Assembly: GCA_027117675.1 (NCBI GenBank)
Contig: JAJAYM010000004.1
Coordinates: 1 to 18,226 of the forward strand
DNA length: 18,226 bases
Direction: 5' to 3'
Origin: Actinomycetes bacterium
GTDB taxonomy: Bacteria; Actinomycetota; Actinomycetes; JAHEKZ01
Part shown: piece by piece, positions 6,816 to 13,749 of the stretch
Position numbering within the stretch: position 1 is the first letter of the stretch
How the letters are laid out: every line of letters begins with the position of its first letter
The notes under the pieces: generated by a model
Databases searched by the model: none
Told to the model about the DNA's origin: nothing
Seen by the model: only the letters and a program-made list of their open reading frames with translations
Position numbers and translations under genes: made by a program

Positions 6816-7730
6816 ATGCGAACCCGCCGCACCACCCTCGCTCTGACCGCTGCCGCGGGACTGCTGGCCCTGACCGCGTGCGGCGCCGAAGACGCCACTC
6901 CAGCCGCAGACAATGGCTGGACTGTCGTTGCCGCGTTCTACCCGCTCCAGTTCGTCGCCGAACAGGTCGGTGGCGGCCTCGTCAGCGTCACCAACCTGAC
7001 CAAGCCAGGCGCCGAGCCACACGACCTCGAGCTCGCCCCCGAAGACCTCGCGGCGCTCACCGATGCCGACCTCGCCATCTACCTCGGCGGTTTCCAGCCA
7101 GCGGTCGATGACGCTGTCGTCCAGAGCGACGGGGAAGTTCTGGAAGTCAGTGACGCCGCCGACCTCTCGCTGACCTACGTTGAAGCGGAGGAGCGCGAGG
7201 GCGAAGAAGTCACCGACCCGCATTTCTGGCTCGACCCCATGCGGCTGGCCGACGTTGCCGACGAGGTCGCGCTCGCACTGAGCCGGCTCGACCCAGCCGC
7301 TGCAGCTACCTTCGAGGCCAACGCCGCCGATCTGCGCAACGAGCTCGGGTCGCTCGACTCCTCGTTCACTGACGGGCTGGCCGAGTGCGAGCGCCGCCAG
7401 CTGGTCACCAGCCACACCGCGTTCGGCTACCTCGCTGACGCCTACGACCTTGAACAGGTCGGCCTCACCGGGCTCACCCCTGATGCAGAGCCAAATCCGC
7501 AAGATCTCGCCGCGGTCACCGAGTTCGTTCGTGACAACGACGTCCAGACCATCTTCTACGAGACCCTCGTCAGCCCGGACGTCGCCGAGACTGTCGCTGC
7601 CAGCACCGGAGCAGCCACCGAAGTACTCGATCCCCTCGAGGGGTTGTCAGACACCTCCCAGGGCGAGGACTATCTGCAGATCATGACGTCGAACCTGGAG
7701 AACCTGCAGGCGGGATTGCCCTGCCGCTGA
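6816..7730 (+). CDS. znuA: Zinc ABC transporter substrate-binding lipoprotein
   Basis: Captures Zn(II) outside the membrane and delivers it to ZnuB. 304 residues with a lipoprotein signal: RTRR start, hydrophobic core and lipobox LTAC (Cys22). Cluster A-I fold markers: FYPLQFVAEQVGG (41-53), metal ligands His69 (EPHD), His136 (DPHFWLDP) and His200 (TSHTAFGYL), with an acidic ligand expected from Glu249 (FYET) or Asp272. The His-rich loop of many ZnuA proteins is replaced here by a short acidic run, EAEEREGEE (123-131). First gene of znuA-znuC-znuB; its stop overlaps the start region of znuC. The context (Zur box upstream, SmtB and Zur downstream) favours zinc over manganese. Confidence 0.92.
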   Translation: MRTRRTTLALTAAAGLLALTACGAEDATPAADNGWTVVAAFYPLQFVAEQVGGGLVSVTNLTKPGAEPHDLELAPEDLAALTDADLAIYLGGFQPAVDDAVVQSDGEVLEVSDAADLSLTYVEAEEREGEEVTDPHFWLDPMRLADVADEVALALSRLDPAAAATFEANAADLRNELGSLDSSFTDGLAECERRQLVTSHTAFGYLADAYDLEQVGLTGLTPDAEPNPQDLAAVTEFVRDNDVQTIFYETLVSPDVAETVAASTGAATEVLDPLEGLSDTSQGEDYLQIMTSNLENLQAGLPCR

Positions 7731-8503
7731 CCCCAGCGCTGGTCGAGCTGCGCGCAGCGACACTCGGCTATGACGGCGTGACCGTTCTGCGCGAGGTTGA
7801 CTTCGCCATCTGCGCAGGTGAGTTCGTAGCGATCGTCGGTCCCAACGGCTCTGGCAAAACCACGCTGGTGAAGTCGATCTTGGGGCTCGCCGAGCGTTCG
7901 GCAGGAGGCCTCGACCTATTCGGGGTCCCTGCTGAGCAGTACCGACAGCGATGGCGCATCGGTTACGTCCCCCAGCGGCACACCGTCGGTGGACCGATCC
8001 CTGCGACAGTCCGCGAGGTGGTCACTAGCGGACGCCTGCCGCGTTCTGGTCTGTGGCGGCTGCCGAACGCCGCCGACCGAACCGCGGTCAGCGACGCCAT
8101 AGACCGGGTAAGCATCGGCGACCTGTCGTCACACCGGGTCAACCAGCTCTCGGGAGGTCAGCAGCGCCGGGTGCTGATCGCCAGAGCCTTAGCTGCCGAG
8201 GCCGAGGTGCTACTGCTCGACGAGCCGACCGCCGGCGTTGACGTCGAGTCACAGACCGCGCTGGTCGCTGTGCTAGGGCGCCTGAGCCAGCAAGGGGTAA
8301 CGATCGCTGTCGTCACCCACGATCTCGAGCCGTTCAGCACGCACCTAACGCGCGTAGCGTGGGTCAGCCATGGCCGCATCGAGTACGACGGCGATCCGAC
8401 CCAAGCCATCTTGACCGCAGCCAGTGAGCCGTTTGCACACCACGACCACGATGACGACCCGCCGCACGGCTCGCTCACTTCCGACTTACGAACAGGTGGC
8501 TGA
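7721..8503 (+). CDS. znuC: Zinc ABC transporter ATP-binding protein
   Basis: Powers zinc import through ZnuB. Walker A GPNGSGKTT, Q-loop YVPQR, signature LSGGQQRR, Walker B VLLLDEPT and H-loop VVTHD are all present. The first canonical start in frame, GTG 7778, would remove the first strand and the A-loop aromatic of VELRAATLGYDG, so the protein must begin upstream. The frame has no ATG, GTG or TTG from 7622 to 7778. CTG 7721, six bases after AGGCGGG, or CTG 7727, whose bases overlap the znuA TGA as CTGA, are candidates; 7721 is shown (260 residues, Walker A at 40-48). The C-terminus carries HHDHDDD, a likely metal-binding tail. The stop is three bases before znuB. Family certain, start uncertain. 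Confidence 0.9.
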   Translation: MPLTPALVELRAATLGYDGVTVLREVDFAICAGEFVAIVGPNGSGKTTLVKSILGLAERSAGGLDLFGVPAEQYRQRWRIGYVPQRHTVGGPIPATVREVVTSGRLPRSGLWRLPNAADRTAVSDAIDRVSIGDLSSHRVNQLSGGQQRRVLIARALAAEAEVLLLDEPTAGVDVESQTALVAVLGRLSQQGVTIAVVTHDLEPFSTHLTRVAWVSHGRIEYDGDPTQAILTAASEPFAHHDHDDDPPHGSLTSDLRTGG

Positions 8504-8506
8504 GGC

Positions 8507-9328
8507 GTGGAGTTCTTGCAGTATGACTTCATGCAGCGGGCGCTCATGGCCGCGATGCTCGTCGGTCTTGCCGCACCAAGTGTCGGCATCTTCTTGGTGC
8601 AACGCCGGCTGGCGCTGATGGGCGACGGCATGGGCCACGTGGCCCTCACCGGCGTCGCGCTCGGGCTACTCACCGGATGGGCACCCATCGGAGTTGCCCT
8701 CGTCACAGCGGCCACCGGTGCCATCGTCATCGAGCTGCTGCGTCACCGTGGCCGTACAACCAGCGACCTAGCCCTCGCCATCATGTTCTACGGCGGTATC
8801 GCCGGGGGTGTCGTCTTGATTGCTAAGGCGCCTGGGGGCACGGCTGCCAGCCTGAACCAATACCTCTTCGGAGCCATCACCACCACAACACCGCAGGATC
8901 TCGCCGTCTTCGCCGTATTGGCTGCCCTCATCCTGCTGGTGACGATCGGGCTCGGACGCCACTTCTTCGCCATCGCGAACGACGAGGAGTACGCACGGGC
9001 CACCGGCATGCCGGTGCTGCCACTCAACGTGGTGCTGGCGGTTCTCACAGCGACCACGGTCGTCGTGTCGATGCGGGTGGTAGGTCTGCTGCTGATCAGC
9101 GCACTCATGGTGGTTCCGGTTGCGACCGCGCAGTTGGTTGCCGGCAGCTTCCGGTCAGCGTTCGCTCTCTCGCTGGCGATCGGGCTCGGCTGTGCAGTGG
9201 TTGGCGTCACCGCGTCGTACTACACCAACACACCGTCGGGTGGCTCGATCGTGCTGACCACCATCGCCCTGTTCGCAGCAACCGCCATCTTCGCGAGCCT
9301 CCGGCGCACGCTAGGTCGTTCGGCATAG
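8507..9328 (+). CDS. znuB: Zinc ABC transporter permease
   Basis: Membrane channel subunit of the ABC-3 family (ZnuB/MntB). 273 residues, almost all hydrophobic, with about eight membrane segments. Recognisable are AAMLVGLAAPSVGIFLVQRRLALMGD near the N-terminus, DLALAIMFYGG, and the conserved MRVVGLLLISALMVVPVATAQ segment. The GTG start at 8507 follows AGGTGG seven bases upstream, and the znuC stop is three bases away, so the two are translationally linked. Substrate specificity comes from context only. Confidence 0.93.
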   Translation: MEFLQYDFMQRALMAAMLVGLAAPSVGIFLVQRRLALMGDGMGHVALTGVALGLLTGWAPIGVALVTAATGAIVIELLRHRGRTTSDLALAIMFYGGIAGGVVLIAKAPGGTAASLNQYLFGAITTTTPQDLAVFAVLAALILLVTIGLGRHFFAIANDEEYARATGMPVLPLNVVLAVLTATTVVVSMRVVGLLLISALMVVPVATAQLVAGSFRSAFALSLAIGLGCAVVGVTASYYTNTPSGGSIVLTTIALFAATAIFASLRRTLGRSA

Positions 9329-9350
9329 CGACGTCATTCAGCACAGCGCC

Positions 9351-9380
9351 TTGCAATCTTCCATGCAGACATGGCAATCT
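9351..9380 (+). promoter_or_regulatory. smtB-zur promoter with central palindrome
   Basis: TTGCAA (9351-9356), an 18-base spacer and CAATCT (9375-9380), then six bases to GTG 9387. The spacer contains the perfect palindrome CCATG-CAGA-CATGG (9361-9374), and GCAATCT is repeated directly at 9353 and 9374. A repressor bound there would block RNA polymerase. SmtB autoregulation is the likely use, by analogy with mycobacteria; the site does not look like the AT-rich Zur box. Confidence 0.45.
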
Positions 9381-9386
9381 GAACAT

Positions 9387-9701
9387 GTGACTTCCTCATC
9401 AGCCGTCGACGCCTATGGCGAGGCAGGCGAGCTCTTCCGCGCGCTCGCCTCCCCTGTCCGCATCGCCCTGGTCAGCGAACTCGCAGACGGCGAACGCTGC
9501 GTGCACGAGCTGGTCGAGCGCCTCGATCTTCCTCAGCCGCTGATCAGCCAGCATCTGCGTGTCCTGCGCGGCGCCGACCTCGTTGAGGGCGTCCGTCGCG
9601 GACGCGAAGTCGCCTACCAGTTGACCGACGAGCACGTCGCGCACATCGTCGGGGACGCCGTCCGGCGCGCCCAGGAGGGAAAGCACCATGAACACCGCTG
9701 A
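9387..9701 (+). CDS. smtB: ArsR/SmtB-family metal-sensing repressor
   Basis: 104 residues from GTG 9387. An ATG at 9355 in frame and an upstream ATT/TTG region would place the promoter palindrome inside the gene, so the GTG is preferred. Winged helix: ELFRALASPVRIALVSEL, then the recognition helix region LPQPLISQHLRVLRGADLV, then the wing RRGREVAYQL. The alpha-5 metal site (D-x-H-x10-H-x2-E/H in SmtB and CzrA) is only partly kept: Asp81, His83 and Glu97 are present but the second His is Arg94. A His-rich tail, KHHEHR, follows. It overlaps zur by 14 bases, an arrangement equivalent to mycobacterial smtB-zur (Rv2358-Rv2359). It probably represses zur when zinc is low. Confidence 0.88.
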   Translation: MTSSSAVDAYGEAGELFRALASPVRIALVSELADGERCVHELVERLDLPQPLISQHLRVLRGADLVEGVRRGREVAYQLTDEHVAHIVGDAVRRAQEGKHHEHR

Positions 9702-10095
9702 GGCAACTGGTGCCCCGCAGCGCAGCACCCGCCAGCGCGCGGCCGTCGTTGAGATGCTCGATGCTCTGACGCAGTTCAGCAGCGCCCAGGACATTCACGC
9801 CAAACTGCGTGACGCCGATTCCAGTGTCGGTCTGACCACGGTGTACCGCGCTCTGCAGTCGCTGGCCGATTCCGGGCAGGTCGACGTGATCCGCTCTGTT
9901 GACGGCGAGGTGATGTACCGCAAGTGCACCCTTGAGCATCACCACCACCTCGTATGCCGTAGCTGCGGCACAACCATTGAGGTCGACAGCCCGACTGTGG
10001 AGTCGTGGGCCGAACAGGTTGCGGCGCGCCACGGATTCGTCGAGATCAATCACACCTTCGAGATCTACGGCATCTGCCCCAGCTGCGCGCCGTAG
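9688..10095 (+). CDS. zur: Zinc uptake regulator, Fur family
   Basis: Zinc-dependent repressor of uptake genes. 135 residues, typical of Fur/Zur. The N-terminal winged helix contains FSSAQDIHAKL and VGLTTVYRALQSLADSG (47-63). The dimerisation half has the metal-binding stretch EHHHHLVC (83-90) and two structural-zinc pairs, CRSC (90-93) and CPSC (130-133). Zur rather than Fur follows from overlap with smtB and position directly after znuACB. AGGAGGG lies before the ATG, inside the end of smtB, so translation is coupled. The likely target in this window is the site at 6782-6796. Confidence 0.93.
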   Translation: MNTAEATGAPQRSTRQRAAVVEMLDALTQFSSAQDIHAKLRDADSSVGLTTVYRALQSLADSGQVDVIRSVDGEVMYRKCTLEHHHHLVCRSCGTTIEVDSPTVESWAEQVAARHGFVEINHTFEIYGICPSCAP

Positions 10096-10109
10096 CGCTT
10101 CCACGACCG

Positions 10110-10127
10110 CCCCCCATGTTGGTGGGG
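10110..10127 (+). terminator. Possible zur terminator hairpin
   Basis: CCCCCCA and TGGTGGGG flank a two- to three-base loop 15 bases after the zur stop, forming a GC-rich stem with one bulge. There is no T-run after it, which is common in high-GC actinobacteria but leaves the call weak. A second stem, GGCCGC...GCGGCC, follows directly. Confidence 0.3.
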
Positions 10128-10164
10128 CCGCGGCCCGGGCAGGCGGCCGCGTCACCAAGGTGCC

Positions 10165-10243
10165 AGTGTGATCAAAACGTTTCAGTCATCTTCGGGCCTA
10201 AATTTCGCCGGCGTCCAGATGACTGAAATGCTTCGATCACGCT
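10165..10243. repeat. 79-bp near-perfect palindrome between zur and uppS
   Basis: Left arm 10165-10191 and right arm 10217-10243 are inverted repeats with 23 of 27 positions identical; all four differences are transitions. The innermost 12 bases (TTTCAGTCATCT) are perfect. The loop is 25 bases. It lies between the convergent 3' ends of zur and uppS and is clearly richer in A and T than its surroundings. It could be a bidirectional terminator, a dispersed palindromic repeat or a miniature element. Stem and loop are long for an intrinsic terminator and there is no T-run. Confidence 0.85.
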
Positions 10244-10277
10244 ACGACACGGGCGGGCTGCGGACTGGCGGACGCGG

Positions 10278-11066
10278 TCAGTTGGGCAGCCGAGGGTCGG
10301 CACCGCCGTAGCGACGGTCCCTGGCGGCGTACTGCTCGATGGCCTTCCAGAGGTGGCGCCGGTCGACGTCAGGCCAGAGCTCGTCCAGGAAGACCAGCTC
10401 TGCGTAGGCGCTCTGCCAGAGCAAGAAGTTGGAGATTCGCTGCTCACCCGAGCTGCGAATGAAGAGGTCGACGTCGGGCAGGTCAGGTTCGTCAAGGTGT
10501 CGCGCGATCGTTCGTTCGTCGACGCGTGTCGGGTCGAGCCGCCCCTCCGAGACCGCCAAGGCGATCGATGCGGCGGCGTCAGCGATCTCGGCACGACCGC
10601 CGTAGTTCACACACATCGTCAGCGTCAGCACCTTATTGGTGCGGGTCAACTCTTCGGCCGCTTCTAACTCGTCGATGACGCTCTTCCACAGCCGTCGCCG
10701 ACGGCCAGCCCATCGCACGCGAACGCCCATCGCGTTCATCTCGTCTCGGCGTCGCCTGATGACGTCCCGGTTGAAGCCCATCAAGAAGCGCACCTCGTCC
10801 GGTGAACGCTTCCAGTTCTCGGTACTGAACGCGTAGGCCGAGACGTACTTGACGCCGATCTCGATCGCTCCTTCGACGAGGTCGAACAGCGCAGCCTCCC
10901 CTGCCTTGTGCCCCTCCGTACGCGCAAGCCCCCGCGTCTTGGCCCAGCGCCCGTTGCCGTCCATCACGACCGCGACGTGACGCGGCACAAGGTCTGCGGG
11001 AACCGCCGGTGCTTCGACGCCGCTCGGGTGGGGTCGAGGTGGCTGGACGCTCCGGCGCCGACTCAT
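10278..11066 (-). CDS. uppS: Isoprenyl transferase (cis-prenyl diphosphate synthase)
   Basis: Extends FPP by cis condensation of isopentenyl diphosphate to the polyprenyl carrier lipid for peptidoglycan and wall polymers. 262 residues from ATG 11066, whose ATGA overlaps the recO stop, so translation is coupled; an upstream in-frame start at 11114 lies inside recO and is less likely. Seen: HVAVVMDGNGRWA with catalytic Asp36, EGHKAG (51-56), AYAFSTENW (77-85), SSGEQRISNFLLWQ (205-218) and LDELWPD (227-233). The N-terminal 25 residues are a Pro/Arg-rich extension. Whether the product is C50 or C55 cannot be told from sequence; mycobacterial orthologues at this locus make decaprenyl diphosphate. 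Confidence 0.95.
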   Translation of the reverse strand: MSRRRSVQPPRPHPSGVEAPAVPADLVPRHVAVVMDGNGRWAKTRGLARTEGHKAGEAALFDLVEGAIEIGVKYVSAYAFSTENWKRSPDEVRFLMGFNRDVIRRRRDEMNAMGVRVRWAGRRRRLWKSVIDELEAAEELTRTNKVLTLTMCVNYGGRAEIADAAASIALAVSEGRLDPTRVDERTIARHLDEPDLPDVDLFIRSSGEQRISNFLLWQSAYAELVFLDELWPDVDRRHLWKAIEQYAARDRRYGGADPRLPN

Positions 11067-11794
11067 GTGCGGTCCACCAGGCGCAGCGACCGCAGACCGC
11101 GCTCGAGATGCCACTGGGTGTACGCCGCAACGATTCCGGTGCTTTCGCGCAGGTGGCGCTCGTCAGCCACGTCCACGATCTCCCAGTCACCGGTGAGCAA
11201 CGCCGATAGCACTTCGAGCGACTGCGCGCTCACGGTGGCCGATCCGGTGGGGCGATCATCGCCACACACCGATCCCCCCGACTCGACCGAGAACCACCGG
11301 TGCGGACCAGGCGCGCCGCAGCGGGTGCAGGCATCGAAGCTGGCTGCGTATCCGGCTACGGCCAGCGACCGAAGGAGGTAGGCGTCCAGCACCGCGCCAG
11401 CACTGTGCTCGCCGGAGGACAGCGCGCGAAGCCCACCGACGAGCAGCAAGTACTGCTGCACGGCTGGCTCCTTCTCGACGTCTGTCAGGCGTTCGGCCGT
11501 CTCCAGCATGGCAGTGCCTGCCGTGTACCTTCCGTAGTCGTCAGCGATGGACGGGCCGTAGGCAGCCATCGATTCGACCTGAGTCACGATGTCGAGCGAC
11601 CGTCCCGTGTGAAACTGCACATCGACATGACTGAAGGGCTCCAGCCGCGCGCCGAACTTCGAGGACGTTCGGCGGACGCCCTTGCCCACCGCGCGGACGC
11701 GACCGTGGTTCTTCGTCAGCACCGTGATGATCCGATCGGCCTCACCCAGTTTCTGGGTGCGCAGCACGACGCCCTCATCCCGATAAAGACTCAC
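11063..11794 (-). CDS. recO: DNA repair protein RecO
   Basis: Loads RecA onto SSB-coated single-stranded DNA in the RecFOR pathway and anneals strands. 243 residues from a GTG start with GGGGAG nine to ten bases upstream. Seen: the N-terminal OB-fold (LYRDEGVVLRTQKLGEADRI, 3-22; GRVRAVGKGVRR, 31-42) and a C-terminal helical domain with a zinc-finger remnant CTRC (156-159) and SVCGDD (175-180). The fourth Cys of the usual finger is Asp180. It lies 45 bases after leuA and overlaps uppS by four bases, forming leuA-recO-uppS. Confidence 0.93.
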   Translation of the reverse strand: MSLYRDEGVVLRTQKLGEADRIITVLTKNHGRVRAVGKGVRRTSSKFGARLEPFSHVDVQFHTGRSLDIVTQVESMAAYGPSIADDYGRYTAGTAMLETAERLTDVEKEPAVQQYLLLVGGLRALSSGEHSAGAVLDAYLLRSLAVAGYAASFDACTRCGAPGPHRWFSVESGGSVCGDDRPTGSATVSAQSLEVLSALLTGDWEIVDVADERHLRESTGIVAAYTQWHLERGLRSLRLVDRT

Positions 11795-11839
11795 CGTGCC
11801 ATTCTCCCCTCGCCGTCGCTATCGGGTAGCTGTGCGGGC

Positions 11840-13555
11840 TCAGGTTCGGGCAGCGCGGTTGACCGCGCTTACGATCGCCCGAAGTGACGCCGTGAGGATG
11901 TTGGGATCGACCCCGACCCCCCAGAACACCTGGCCGTCGATGGCGCACTCCAGATACGCGGCCGCCTTCGCATCACCGCCAGAGCTCATCGCATGCTCGG
12001 CGTAGTCCAGAACCCGTACGTCCTTGCCGATCGTCGAGAGCGCGTTGACGAAGGCGGCGATCGGTCCATTGCCGTGGCCCTCGAGTTCACGACGCTGGCC
12101 GTCGACGTAGAGGCCGACGCGAAGGGCGTCCTTTTCACCCGACGCGCTCGAGGTGTGGACCGCGTTGAGCGCGAGAACGCCGCCCTCTTCGGCAAGGAAC
12201 TCGCGCTCGAAGATGGCCCACATCTGTTCCGGCGTCACCTCGCCGCCCTCGTCGTCGGTGTGCTGTTGGACGACGTGACTGAACTCGATCTGCAGCCGAC
12301 GTGGAAGGTCGAACTGGTGCTCGGCCTTCATGATGTAGGCCACACCGCCTTTGCCGGACTGGCTGTTGACTCGGATGACGGCCTCGTAGCTGCGACCAAC
12401 ATCCTTGGGATCGATCGGCAGGTACGGAACGGCCCACTCGATGTCGTCGACCGTCTGGCCGGCAGCCTTCGCGTCAGCAGCGAGAGCGACAAATCCCTTG
12501 TTGATGGCGTCTTGGTGCGAGCCAGAGAACGCGGTGTAGACGAGATCGCCGCCGTAGGGGTGCCGCGGGTGCACCGGAAGTTGGTTGGCGTACTCGGTGA
12601 TTCGCCGAATCTCGTCGATGTCGCTGAAGTCGAGCATCGGGTCAATACCTTGGCTGAACAGGTTCAGACCGAGCGTCACGATGCAGACGTTGCCGGTGCG
12701 TTCGCCGTTGCCGAAGAGCGTGCCCTCGATACGGTCGGCGCCGGCTCGGTAACCGAGTTCGGCGGCCGCAACCGCGGTGCCGCGGTCGTTGTGCGGGTGC
12801 AGGGACAGCACCACGGAGTCGCGGCGGGCCAGGTTACGGTGCATCCACTCGATCTGGTCGGCGTAGACGTTCGGGGTAGCCATCTCAACAGTCGCCGGCA
12901 GATTGATGATGACCTTCCGGTCGGGGGTCGGCTCCCACTCCTCGATCACGGCGTTGCAGACCTCGACGGCGTACTCAAGTTCGGTACCGGTGAACGACTC
13001 GGGTGAGTACTCATACGCGACGTCAACCTCAGGGATGGTCTCCTCGAACTTCTTGCAGAGGCGGGCACCCTGAACCGCGATATCCTTGATGCCGTCTTTG
13101 TCGAGGCCGAATACCACCCGACGTTGCAAGCTCGACGTCGAGTTGTAGAGGTGCACAATGGCCCGCTTGGCCCCGCGAATCGACTCGTACGTGCGCTCGA
13201 TCAAGTGCTCTCTGGCCTGGGTGAGCACCTGGATGACGACGTCGTCCGGGATGAGGTCTTCTTCGATGAGTTCCCGAACGAAGTCAAAGTCAGTTTGGGA
13301 CGCCGACGGAAACCCGACCTCAATCTCCTTAAAGCCCATGTCGACGAGCAGGTGGAACATTTTGCGTTTACGCGCCGGGCTCATCGGGTCGATCAATGCC
13401 TGATTGCCGTCGCGTAGGTCGACCGAGCACCATTGCGGCGCCTCGGTGATCACGGCGTCGGGCCAGGTGCGGTCGGCGAGACCGACCGCAGGGAACGGCC
13501 GGTACTTGCTGATGGGCATCGCGCTCGGCTGCTGATGCTGGTTCTGGGGGGACAT
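11840..13555 (-). CDS. leuA: 2-isopropylmalate synthase
   Basis: First committed step of leucine synthesis: 2-oxoisovalerate plus acetyl-CoA gives 2-isopropylmalate. 571 residues, the long actinobacterial form. Seen: APQWCSVDLRDGNQALIDPM (39-58) with the metal-binding Asp, Arg and Gln, GFPSASQTDFDF (81-92), SLHPHNDRGTAVA (251-263) with the two metal-ligand His, and GNGERTGN (282-289). The C-terminal 130 or so residues form the allosteric leucine-binding domain. GAGGAG lies nine bases before the ATG. Upstream is a leucine leader peptide and a pairable RNA leader. leuA heads a leftward unit with recO and uppS, an unusual partner set for an amino-acid gene. Confidence 0.97.
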   Translation of the reverse strand: MSPQNQHQQPSAMPISKYRPFPAVGLADRTWPDAVITEAPQWCSVDLRDGNQALIDPMSPARKRKMFHLLVDMGFKEIEVGFPSASQTDFDFVRELIEEDLIPDDVVIQVLTQAREHLIERTYESIRGAKRAIVHLYNSTSSLQRRVVFGLDKDGIKDIAVQGARLCKKFEETIPEVDVAYEYSPESFTGTELEYAVEVCNAVIEEWEPTPDRKVIINLPATVEMATPNVYADQIEWMHRNLARRDSVVLSLHPHNDRGTAVAAAELGYRAGADRIEGTLFGNGERTGNVCIVTLGLNLFSQGIDPMLDFSDIDEIRRITEYANQLPVHPRHPYGGDLVYTAFSGSHQDAINKGFVALAADAKAAGQTVDDIEWAVPYLPIDPKDVGRSYEAVIRVNSQSGKGGVAYIMKAEHQFDLPRRLQIEFSHVVQQHTDDEGGEVTPEQMWAIFEREFLAEEGGVLALNAVHTSSASGEKDALRVGLYVDGQRRELEGHGNGPIAAFVNALSTIGKDVRVLDYAEHAMSSGGDAKAAAYLECAIDGQVFWGVGVDPNILTASLRAIVSAVNRAART

Positions 13556-13560
13556 AGGGA

Positions 13561-13649
13561 CGGTCTCCTCGATCTGCTGGGCGGGCCAAGACCGGAAGGC
13601 GCACGCAACTCCGCGGCGGGGTGACCGGTCTGGCTAGGCCTCGCCGCGG
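13561..13649 (-). promoter_or_regulatory. leuA RNA leader with alternative pairings
   Basis: Four segments in transcript order: (1) CCGCGGCG 13649-13642, inside the leader-peptide codons; (2) AGACCGG 13631-13625; (3) CGCCGCGG 13618-13611; (4) CCGGTCT 13595-13589. Segments 1:3 (8 pairs, extendable) and 2:4 (7 pairs) are exact complements and cross each other, the topology of an H-type pseudoknot. Segment 4 can also pair with AGACCG at 13566-13561, which overlaps the leuA ribosome binding site GAGGAG. There is no T-run, so control of translation is more likely than termination. The mechanism is inference. Confidence 0.6.
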
Positions 13650-13678
13650 CTGCGAAGGAGCAGGCGTTTGATCAGCAT
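13634..13678 (-). CDS. leuL: Leucine leader peptide
   Basis: A 14-codon reading frame, MLIKRLLLRSRGEA then TAG, 78 bases before leuA. Leu is 4 of 14 residues, three of them consecutive (codons 6-8: CTG, CTC, CTT). The codons after the Leu run contain RNA segment 1 of the leader, and the stop codon lies between segments 1 and 2. A ribosome stalled on the Leu run would mask segment 1. Leader peptides ahead of actinobacterial leuA are a known class; this one is recognised from composition and position only. Confidence 0.8.
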   Translation of the reverse strand: MLIKRLLLRSRGEA

Positions 13679-13690
13679 CACTCCACTGTA
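13679..13690 (-). promoter_or_regulatory. -10 element for leader peptide and leuA
   Basis: TACAGT (13690-13685) is followed by six bases and the leader-peptide ATG, the spacing of a leaderless transcript starting at the A of ATG. No convincing -35 was found 16-19 bases upstream. Confidence 0.45.
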
Positions 13691-13749
13691 CCTCAGAGAC
13701 TCTGGCGTGCATGGACGCTCTCGGCAGCGACGTCGGATACCGTCGGCTC

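Noticed and set aside
10165..10243. Palindrome as a Zur or SmtB operator
   Set aside because: It lies at the 3' ends of convergent genes, is far longer than such operators and does not match the Zur-box-like site before znuA.
11067..11114. Upstream start of uppS
   Set aside because: It would overlap recO by 52 bases; the ATGA overlap at 11063-11066 is the standard coupled arrangement.
11993..13006. 337-residue plus-strand reading frame
   Set aside because: Antisense shadow of leuA; no recognisable domain.
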